Positions 1 through 6,452 of a stretch of DNA of 37,342 nucleotides are shown here, piece by piece (position 1 is the stretch's first letter; the number at the start of each line of letters is the position of its first letter). This stretch comes from Hyphomicrobium sp. (GTDB lineage: Bacteria; Pseudomonadota; Alphaproteobacteria; Rhizobiales; Hyphomicrobiaceae). The DNA lies in assembly GCF_020852195.1 (NCBI RefSeq), contig NZ_JADZBI010000120.1, positions 1 to 37,342 of the forward strand. Direction: 5' to 3'. The notes beneath the pieces are model-generated. The model searched no databases, was not told where the DNA came from, and saw only the letters and a program-made list of their open reading frames with translations. The translations under genes and the position numbers were made by a program.

Positions 1-480
1 AATGATCACGAGCGGCTCGCCGAACTCCACCGGCTGGCCGTTCTCGACCAGGACAGCTGCGATGATCCCCGCGCGCGGCGCGGGGATCTGGTTCATGGTC
101 TTCATCGCCTCGATGATCAGCAGCGTGTCACCCTGCTGCACGCGGGCGCCGACCTCGACAAACGGCGGAGCATTGGGATCGGGCGAGCGATAGGCTGTGC
201 CCACCATCGGCGACTTGACGGCCCCCGGATGCTTCGCGGGGTCGCTACCGGCCGAAGCCGCGCTCCCCGCGGGAGAGATGGCGGCAGCCTGGCCGGCCGA
301 CACGGGATGGGACGCGGCCGGCACGGCCGCCGCAATGGTGACGGACCGGGCAACGCGGACCTTGAGCCCGCTTTTCTCGATCTCGATCTCCGAGAGCCCC
401 GTGTCGTTCAAGAGCTGCGCCAGCTCCCGGATGAGCTGCTGCTCGCTACTCGGTTTTTCGGCTTCGTCTTTCGCCGTCAT
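1..480 (-). CDS. accB: Biotin carboxyl carrier protein of acetyl-CoA carboxylase (C-terminal end cut by window)
   Basis: Carries biotin for acetyl-CoA carboxylase, the first committed step of fatty acid synthesis in the cytoplasm. The N-terminus has the usual AccB helix ([22 protein letters not shown]), followed by an Ala/Pro-rich linker (about residues 60-85) and the biotinyl domain with the motif EAMKTMNQ, whose Lys127 is the biotinylation site. The frame is open to base 1 after EPLVII, so probably only one or two residues and the stop are missing. It lies 62 bp downstream of aroQ on the same strand, the common alphaproteobacterial aroQ-accB-accC order; accC would lie outside the window. 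An in-frame GTG overlapping the aroQ stop (GTGA) could add a Lys-rich N-terminus; the ATG at 480, preceded by AAAGGG, is preferred. Confidence 0.93.
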   Translation of the reverse strand, partial: MTAKDEAEKPSSEQQLIRELAQLLNDTGLSEIEIEKSGLKVRVARSVTIAAAVPAASHPVSAGQAAAISPAGSAASAGSDPAKHPGAVKSPMVGTAYRSPDPNAPPFVEVGARVQQGDTLLIIEAMKTMNQIPAPRAGIIAAVLVENGQPVEFGEPLVII

Positions 481-542
481 GCGCGCTAGCCCTTTCCCTT
501 TCGGCTTCTTGTCGCTGTCTTTGGATTTGCGTTTCACGGGGA

Positions 543-980
543 TCACGCCACCAGTTTCGCCATCGCCTCGAGCGCAAGCTCGTAGCCCTGAACGCCGAGG
601 CCACAGATGACACCCTTGGCCCCAAGCGACACGTAGGAGTGATGGCGGAAGCTCTCGCGACGGAAGATGTTCGACAGATGAACCTCGATCACCGGCAGCT
701 CGGCGGCCGAAAGCGCATCCAGGATCCCGACCGACGTATGCGTCAGCGAGCCCGCGTTGAGGATGATGCCGGACGCCGCTTCGCGCGCCTCCTGGATCCA
801 CCCGATCAGCTCGCCCTCGTGGTTGGTCTGCCGGAACGCGACCGAAAGCCCGAGCTGGGCCGCACGTGCCTCCGCCCGCTTGCGCACGTCGTCAAGCGTA
901 TCCCGGCCGTAGATCTCGGGCTCGCGGGTGCCGAGCATGTTGAGGTTCGGGCCGTTGAGGACGAATACCGGTTTGGCCAT
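543..980 (-). CDS. aroQ: 3-dehydroquinate dehydratase, type II
   Basis: Converts 3-dehydroquinate to 3-dehydroshikimate in the shikimate pathway as a cytoplasmic dodecamer. The 145-residue length is normal for the family. Visible signatures are [17 protein letters not shown] near the N-terminus, with the flexible-loop Arg and the catalytic Tyr, then NAGSLTHTS, and [18 protein letters not shown], which holds the catalytic His and substrate-binding Arg. It is the first gene of a likely aroQ-accB operon. There is no clear Shine-Dalgarno before the ATG. Identity is very secure. Confidence 0.97.
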   Translation of the reverse strand: MAKPVFVLNGPNLNMLGTREPEIYGRDTLDDVRKRAEARAAQLGLSVAFRQTNHEGELIGWIQEAREAASGIILNAGSLTHTSVGILDALSAAELPVIEVHLSNIFRRESFRHHSYVSLGAKGVICGLGVQGYELALEAMAKLVA

Positions 981-1310
981 GAGCTAATCGGGCTGAGGAT
1001 GTCGGGAGCTTGGACCGGAGCATTTTCCGGCAAATGGATGCAGCGGTTTTCCGATAACAGACACGACAAATCAAGAAGCAGCCGCGCCTGAGCAATACAA
1101 CGAAAAAACGCAGAGAGACCTTGACCTTAAGGGCACGCGCCCCGCGGGCACGAGGACCGTGCGTCGCCGGGAGGCCCCGTAAGGTTCCCTAGCAGCTTTA
1201 CCGCAGCCGCGAAAGCGCGCCAAGGCAAAGGTTGCTGAAGCTCCTTTCGGACCACTGATCGAGGTCACGGTGGCCCGCTTTTGGGCCCGAACCCTGTGGA
1301 TCACAGGGGC
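981..1310. other. Intergenic region between aroQ and the DsbA-like gene
   Basis: About 330 bp between the start of aroQ and the stop of the DsbA-like gene, both on the minus strand. I see no convincing coding frame, RNA gene or canonical promoter. It should hold the aroQ promoter and the 3' end of the upstream transcript. GC-rich inverted patches occur near 1130-1180, but no clear intrinsic terminator was found. Confidence 0.4.
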
Positions 1311-2168
1311 TTAGCAGTAATTGCAGCCGGTCTTCCTCAGGTCCGTGACATGGGCCTCGAGCACCTCGTAAAGGTTCTCGGGCGCCCCCCCGATGGCCCG
1401 GTCGCCGACCAGGAAGTGGGGCGTACCGTTGATCGAGAGCTTCTGCGCCAGCTCCTTAACCCTGTCGATCTCCGCCTTGACCTCCGGAGAGGCCATGTCG
1501 GCCTTGAGCTTCTCCATGTCGAGGCCGTGCTTTTCCGCGATCTTGAGTCCGACCGCCTCGTTGACCAGTCCCTTGGTCGTGATCAGGTCGCTGTGCACTT
1601 CCCAGTACTTGCCCTGCATGCGGGCGGCGAGGGCGACATGGGCCGCCTGCTCCGACTCGTCGCGCAGGATGGGGAATTCCTTGAACACCACGCGCACGTT
1701 CTTGTCCTGCTCGACCAGCTTGGCGATCTCCGCGAAGCCGCGCTTGCAGTAGCCGCAGTTGTAGTCGAAGAACTCGACCACCGTGATGTCGCCGTCCGGG
1801 TTGCCGGCCACGGGGGCGTTGGGCGCGCGGTAGATCTCCTTGGCGTAGGACGCCACCAGCGCCTTGGTCCGCTCCGCTTCCTCCCTCGCCACCTTGGCCT
1901 CGAGCGCGCTCTGCACCTCGAGGAAGATCTCGGGGTTCTGCACCAGATAGTCCTTCACGATGCCTTCGATCGCGCGCCGCTGATCGGGCGAGAAGCTGGC
2001 ACTGCTGCTGTTGGCGCCGATCAACCCCGTCGCCGGCGACGCGCCGTTCTTGTCCTCTCCGCCGAGCACGAGCCAGAGGCCCGCAATCAGAAGCAGCGGA
2101 GCCGCGACGAGCGCGCCGATGCTGAGGCGCGAGGGCGTGGTCGGCTTGTCGAGATCCGATTGTGTCAT
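1311..2168 (-). CDS. DsbA-family thiol:disulfide oxidoreductase, membrane-anchored
   Basis: Likely a periplasmic DsbA/Com1-type protein that oxidises or isomerises disulfides. The 285-residue product has an N-terminal hydrophobic segment (about residues 15-36) that serves as anchor or signal, a helical linker (60-110), and a thioredoxin-like domain with active site CGYC (138-141) and the cis-Pro motif NGTP (Pro250). The last four residues are CNYC (282-285), an extra C-terminal CxxC. The start at 2168 has GGAG 7 bases upstream; longer frames lack a signal-like N-terminus. It lies 70 bp downstream of the M48 metalloprotease gene, suggesting an envelope quality-control operon. Family certain; whether oxidase or isomerase is not decidable here. 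Confidence 0.9.
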   Translation of the reverse strand: MTQSDLDKPTTPSRLSIGALVAAPLLLIAGLWLVLGGEDKNGASPATGLIGANSSSASFSPDQRRAIEGIVKDYLVQNPEIFLEVQSALEAKVAREEAERTKALVASYAKEIYRAPNAPVAGNPDGDITVVEFFDYNCGYCKRGFAEIAKLVEQDKNVRVVFKEFPILRDESEQAAHVALAARMQGKYWEVHSDLITTKGLVNEAVGLKIAEKHGLDMEKLKADMASPEVKAEIDRVKELAQKLSINGTPHFLVGDRAIGGAPENLYEVLEAHVTDLRKTGCNYC

Positions 2169-2238
2169 GAGCACTCCATGGGCGGAACGAGGGGCCGGCA
2201 AGCTATCGCGCTGCAACGAGGATGGAAGGCGGCCCGCA

Positions 2239-3639
2239 TCACGTCTGCGGCTTGTAGTTGATGATATCGTCGGCCTTGACCCAGTCCGGCGAGCCGGGCT
2301 TGAGGCCGGCCTGTGCGCGTTTGGCAAACTCCTGGGCCTGTTTCAGGGCGCCAAAATAGAAGAGCCCCTGCGCCCGCGCCAGCTCCGATTGCGGCAGGAG
2401 CCCCTTGTCGTAGTAGGCCTGCCCCAGCGTGTTGTAGGCCGTGGCGTTGTCCGGCTCGCGTTGCACGGCCTTGCGCAGGAGGCCGATCGCCTCGTCGGAG
2501 TACTGCGGGTTCTTGGTCTGCAGCAGCGCCTGGGCGAGTTGCACGCCGACCAGCGGCGCGTCGCCCTTGTGGAGTTGCAGCGCCTTCCGAAGCGGCGCGA
2601 CGGCCTCGTTCGGCCGGCCCGCCTTCTGCAGGAAGTCACCCTTCACCTCCCAGAAATAGGGATTGGTTGGATGCTCGCGGATGAGCGCCTCGACGCTGGC
2701 CAGCCCCTGTTCGAAGCCGCCTGCGCCCTGGCGGAACGAGGCAATCATGCGCGCATACCGCGCCGGAAGGCTGTTGTCTCCCGCCGGATAGCGATTGAAC
2801 ACGGCCGCGGGCTGCTCCATGTAGCCCGACAGCTTCGCACGCATCATGTCGTGGCGGAGCTGAAGCGCGGGCGAATCCTTGTTTCCGTAGTATGGGCTCG
2901 TCTCAACGAGCTGCCTCAGACGCGCCAGACGGTCGGTTGCCACCGGATGGGTGCGCGCGAAGGCGTCCTTGTGCGCGTCCGAAAACAGCTCCTGCCCGGC
3001 GAACCGCTCGAAAGTCGCCAGCATGCCGAGCCCGGACTGCTGCGTTGCATCGAGATACTTAAGGCCCGCCTGATCGGCCGCCGACTCCTGCGAGCGCCGC
3101 TCGGCCGTGAGGCCGCGCATGATGAGCTCGTTGCCGCCCATCATCACACCCTGTCCGGCGCTGCCGATCTCGCGCCCGGCGTCACCGCCCGACGCGGCAC
3201 CGCCGATCATGGCTCCGATGCCGAGGAGCTGAATGAGAAGTGCGCGCGTCTGGTCCTTGGCGATGCGCGCGCGCAGCGCTGCCATGTGCCCGCCGGCAAT
3301 GTGGCCGGCCTCGTGCGCGAGCACGCCGATCACCTCGTTCGGCGTGTTCGATTGCATCAGCGTGCCGGTGTGCATGAACACGTTGCGGCCGTCGATGACG
3401 AACGCGTTGAACCCTTCGTTGTTGACAATCCTGACCGTCACACGGCCGGTGCCCAGGCCCGCGGCCCTGAAGATGCCCTGCGAGTAGTCGTTGAGAAGCA
3501 GCTCGATCTCGGTATCGCGGATGAGCGGCAGCCCCTGCGCCCGCGCAGACGGGGCGGGAAGCAGCCCGACGAGCACCCCAGCCACGAGGGCGGCCATGAG
3601 GGTCGTCCGAATGACGGGGTTCAGATGCGATGTGATCAT
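2239..3639 (-). CDS. M48-family periplasmic metalloprotease with TPR repeats (BepA-like)
   Basis: A zinc metalloprotease/chaperone probably acting in outer-membrane protein quality control. The 466-residue product begins with a signal peptide (about residues 1-34, ending PSARAQ). The peptidase M48 domain carries HEAGH (109-113), with the third zinc ligand probably the Glu of ESAAD. The C-terminal half (about 310-440) consists of TPR-like helices, including NPYFWEVKGDFLQKAGRPNE and AYNTLGQAYYDKG. This architecture matches BepA/YfgC. The ATG at 3639 was chosen because it gives a clean signal peptide; its SD is weak. The gene is followed by the DsbA-like gene, and E. coli BepA likewise works with disulfide-bonded outer-membrane proteins such as LptD. 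Confidence 0.92.
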   Translation of the reverse strand: MITSHLNPVIRTTLMAALVAGVLVGLLPAPSARAQGLPLIRDTEIELLLNDYSQGIFRAAGLGTGRVTVRIVNNEGFNAFVIDGRNVFMHTGTLMQSNTPNEVIGVLAHEAGHIAGGHMAALRARIAKDQTRALLIQLLGIGAMIGGAASGGDAGREIGSAGQGVMMGGNELIMRGLTAERRSQESAADQAGLKYLDATQQSGLGMLATFERFAGQELFSDAHKDAFARTHPVATDRLARLRQLVETSPYYGNKDSPALQLRHDMMRAKLSGYMEQPAAVFNRYPAGDNSLPARYARMIASFRQGAGGFEQGLASVEALIREHPTNPYFWEVKGDFLQKAGRPNEAVAPLRKALQLHKGDAPLVGVQLAQALLQTKNPQYSDEAIGLLRKAVQREPDNATAYNTLGQAYYDKGLLPQSELARAQGLFYFGALKQAQEFAKRAQAGLKPGSPDWVKADDIINYKPQT

Positions 3640-3863
3640 GCTCGTCTGATCGCTCGATGATCGGGTTAGGGGGCTGCGAACACTCCATGCACGGGGGTAG
3701 ATGGGCATAGAGAGCCAGTCTGCGCAAGACCGTCGCGGCACTGGCCAGATACGAGACCGCCGCCTATAAGCCCAGCGGTCCGGAGACACGCATGGACCGG
3801 GTTCAATACGGCCAAAGGAAGGCATTTGCCGTCCGTGAGGCTTTGGCCGAGGGAAGACGAGCG

Positions 3864-5078
3864 ATGGCTGAGGACGAGACCGGCCCCAAGACCGCGAGAG
3901 CGCCCAAGCATCGGGCCGCCGCGGCGCGCAGCGACATCGCGAGCTTCATCGTCATGGACGTCATGGCGGCCGCCGCCGAGCTCGAATCCGAAGGGCGGAG
4001 CGTCATTCACATGGAGGTCGGCCAGCCGGGCACACCGGCTCCGGAGGCCGCCCTTTCCGCCGTCCGCGCCGCCCTCAACGCCGAGACGCTCGGCTACACC
4101 GCCGCCCTCGGCATCGACGCGTTGCGGCAGCGCATTGCACGGAGCTACCGCGACCGCTACGGCGTCGAGGTCGAGCCCAGCCGCATCGCAGTCTGCACGG
4201 GCTCCTCGGCGGCGTTCATCCTCGCCTTTCTGGCCCTCTTCGACACCGGCGCGCGCATCGCGCTCGCCTCGCCCGGCTATCCCTGCTACCGCCACATCCT
4301 GTCCGCGCTCGGCTGCCACTCGCCGCTGATCGAGACCGGCCCCGAGACACGATGGATGCCGACCCTCGACGCCGTGGCCGCGCTCCACCGCAACGTCGGC
4401 CTGGACGGGCTGCTGATCGCGAGCCCGGCCAATCCGACCGGAACGGTGATCGAGCCCGAGCGCCTTGCCGAGCTGGTCCGCTATTGCGACGAGAACGGCA
4501 TCTGGTTCATCTCCGACGAGATCTACCATGGCCTGACCTACGAGGCCCCTGCCCGGACGGCGCTCGAGTTTTCGGGCGACACCGTCGTCATCAACAGCTT
4601 CTCGAAGTATCACGCCATGACCGGCTGGCGAGTCGGCTGGCTGGTCGTGCCACCGTCGCTCGTGCGCGTCATCGAGCGGCTCGCGCAGAACCTGTTCATC
4701 TCCGCGCCGGCCGTCTCGCAGATCGCGGCCCTCGGCGCCTTCGACGGCACCGACGAGCTCGAGCGAAACCGGACGACCTACGCGCGAAACCGGGCGCTGC
4801 TTCTGGAGGCGCTGCCCGAGGCCGGCCTGACCGCGCTCGCACCCGCCGACGGCGCCTTCTACCTCTATACCGACGTCTCGGCCTTTACCGACGACGCACG
4901 CACCTTCGCGGCGGCCATGCTGCACGAGATCGGCGTGGCGGTGACGCCCGGCCTCGACTTCGACGAGCGCCGCGGCCAGCACTTCCTGCGCTTCTGCTAC
5001 GCCGGCACCGAGGCGGACATGGCCGAGGCCGCGCGCCGCCTCAAGGCTTGGCCGCGACTGAAGAACGCGCAGGCATAG
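3864..5078 (+). CDS. PLP-dependent aminotransferase, class I/II
   Basis: A fold-type I aminotransferase, 404 residues. Visible signatures are HMEVGQPGTPAP, ASPANPTGT (186-194), SDEIYHGLTYE, and the PLP-lysine motif INSFSKYHAMTGWRVGW with Lys248. It resembles aspartate/aromatic-type enzymes; the substrate cannot be fixed from sequence. An in-frame ATG at 3792 has a better SD (GGAG, 6 bases), but the 24 codons between 3792 and 3864 have far more A/T in third positions than the rest of the gene, so 3864 is preferred. It is divergent from the M48 gene and stands alone on this strand. Confidence 0.9.
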   Translation: MAEDETGPKTARAPKHRAAAARSDIASFIVMDVMAAAAELESEGRSVIHMEVGQPGTPAPEAALSAVRAALNAETLGYTAALGIDALRQRIARSYRDRYGVEVEPSRIAVCTGSSAAFILAFLALFDTGARIALASPGYPCYRHILSALGCHSPLIETGPETRWMPTLDAVAALHRNVGLDGLLIASPANPTGTVIEPERLAELVRYCDENGIWFISDEIYHGLTYEAPARTALEFSGDTVVINSFSKYHAMTGWRVGWLVVPPSLVRVIERLAQNLFISAPAVSQIAALGAFDGTDELERNRTTYARNRALLLEALPEAGLTALAPADGAFYLYTDVSAFTDDARTFAAAMLHEIGVAVTPGLDFDERRGQHFLRFCYAGTEADMAEAARRLKAWPRLKNAQA

Positions 5079-5143
5079 GGGCAGTGCGCCGTTAGAAGCT
5101 TCCCACGGACATGGAAGCGTAGCGTTACCGATCCGAGATGTAT

Positions 5144-5172
5144 CTGGATCTCGGCCTTCGCCGGGATGACGA
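5144..5172 (+). repeat. Interspersed palindromic-type repeat, copy 1
   Basis: The stretch ctggatctcggccttcgccg followed by ggatgacga matches the widespread proteobacterial intergenic motif 'CTGGATCCCGGCCTTCGCCGGGATGACG'-like by recognition. A second, inverted copy lies 34 bp downstream. It sits in the gene-free stretch between two genes that converge. Confidence 0.55.
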
Positions 5173-5205
5173 GAGGACATGGGCGGCCAGCTACGAGTTG
5201 AGTAG

Positions 5206-5233
5206 CGTCACTCCGGCGAAGGACGGAGTCCAG
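5206..5233 (-). repeat. Interspersed palindromic-type repeat, inverted copy 2
   Basis: Reverse complement reads cctggactccgtccttcgcc then ggagtgacg, aligning with the first copy over its whole length with a few mismatches. The two copies form a long imperfect inverted repeat. The remainder of 5079-5332 shows no gene. Confidence 0.55.
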
Positions 5234-5332
5234 GCGCGAGCGAGATATGCGCAGTGCTTTCCACGTCGTCCGCGGAGCAGAAAAACCAGCGTCGCCAACC
5301 TAGCGGCGAACGGTGCGGCGCTGGAGAACAAG

Positions 5333-5363
5333 AAAAAGGGACGCGCAGCATGCGCGTCCCTTT
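5333..5363 (-). terminator. Intrinsic terminator of the M15-type peptidase gene
   Basis: A perfect 12-bp stem (aaagggacgcgc / gcgcgtcccttt) with a 5-base loop lies 10 bp past the stop codon of the minus-strand gene. In the minus-strand direction the stem is followed by a T-rich tail (TTTTTCTTG). Confidence 0.88.
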
Positions 5364-5373
5364 CCGATCTAGG

Positions 5374-5997
5374 TCAGCTCCGGCGACGGCCGCCGCCCGC
5401 ACCGAGCGAGACGAAGCGCGGACCGATGTCCACGTGGATATGGCTCATGCGGGCATACGTCATGGTGCCGCCCGAGGTGTGGTTGGCCCTGAGCCAGTTG
5501 ACGATGGCCTGCTTGCGCGCGCCCGCGTCGAAATCGACGGCGAGGCCGTAGCGATGCTTGGACGGCTTGCCGCTGCCCGCGATCACCGCGCCGGGACGGC
5601 AGGTCGAGATCACCTTCACGGGGCCGAACTGCTGCTCGATGCGCGACAGTAGGGCCGCGGCCGGAGCCTGCAGGCAGCCGCGCGAGGCGCCGCCTCCGCC
5701 GCCCGAGCGACCCGCCGTGACGGCGCGTCCCGCGAGCCGGGCCTTGCGGCCGACGGCGGCACGGGCGGCCTTTTTACCACGGGACTTCGCCGCATACCTC
5801 GCGCTCTTGCGCGTGCCAGCACGCCGGGCCGAAGTGTGCTTCTTGGCGCGGTGCTTCTGAACCTTCTTCGGCAGCGCACGCCCGTCACGCTCGTAGAGCG
5901 AGCTGATCGGGCCGGTTTCGACGCGCGCTTCGGCCGGCGCCGCGAGGCAAACGGCAGCCCCCATGGCCAGGACGGCCGCATAAATCGACTTACTCAT
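5374..5997 (-). CDS. Secreted M15-type (D-Ala-D-Ala carboxypeptidase-like) protein with basic linker
   Basis: Predicted 207-residue exported peptidoglycan-active protein. It has a signal peptide (1-25, AAPAEA|R), a very basic Lys/Arg/Ala linker (about 40-100), a Gly run (98-104), and a C-terminal M15A-like domain. Zinc-ligand candidates are His148 and Asp155 in SKHRYGLAVDFD and His188 in SHIHVD. The basic linker may bind anionic wall polymers; that is inference. The ATG at 5997 has AAGGGAG 7 bases upstream. It is monocistronic, with its own terminator. Family assignment rests on the SKHxxGxAxD...HxHxD pattern. Confidence 0.85.
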   Translation of the reverse strand: MSKSIYAAVLAMGAAVCLAAPAEARVETGPISSLYERDGRALPKKVQKHRAKKHTSARRAGTRKSARYAAKSRGKKAARAAVGRKARLAGRAVTAGRSGGGGGASRGCLQAPAAALLSRIEQQFGPVKVISTCRPGAVIAGSGKPSKHRYGLAVDFDAGARKQAIVNWLRANHTSGGTMTYARMSHIHVDIGPRFVSLGAGGGRRRS

Positions 5998-6391
5998 GGA
6001 AAAACTCCCTTGATGTCCCACCGATTTCCGGACTTGATCAAGAAGAGCCAGGATCACCAGGCTCAATAATCCGGAAGTCTTCAAGTCATGCGGGGATGTT
6101 TTGTCCAGGCAGACAAAGTCCATCCACGTGACATCATGCGAGGATCGCGGTGTGAGCCAGCAGAACGCTGGAAAGACATGTCGCGACCCCCCGATCACTC
6201 GACATGACCGGCGGCACACATCAGCCGGGTATGGTCAAAATGAGACGAGCCCCATGGCGCGCCACGGCCCTCTAGCCGCCTCGGATACGTAGATGTACTG
6301 ATATCGCTTGAAAATCCGCCGTCGAAGGTACGGACATAGAAAAATTGTCGCGCCTGCAGCGAGTTGGATACGTAAGTGGAAATTCGATGTG
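5998..6391. other. Intergenic region between the M15-type gene and rne
   Basis: Roughly 390 bp without a credible gene. It is more A/T-rich than its surroundings, as expected for the promoter of the leftward M15-type gene. The word ggatacgta occurs twice, at about 6282 and 6366, about 83 bp apart. No confident promoter boxes could be chosen. Confidence 0.35.
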
Positions 6392-6418
6392 AAAAGGGCC
6401 GGAGCGAGGCCCCGGCCC
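6392..6418 (-). terminator. Intrinsic terminator of rne
   Basis: Perfect 7-bp GC stem gggccgg / ccggccc with a 9-base loop, 34 bp after the rne stop. In the minus-strand direction the stem is followed by TTTT. Confidence 0.8.
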
Positions 6419-6452
6419 ATCGATCTCAAGCCTTGAATAGCAAACCGCGCAG

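Noticed and set aside
2011-3660. Long plus-strand frame opposite the M48 protease
   Set aside because: Antisense shadow of a well-supported gene; Arg/Leu-rich translation without domains.
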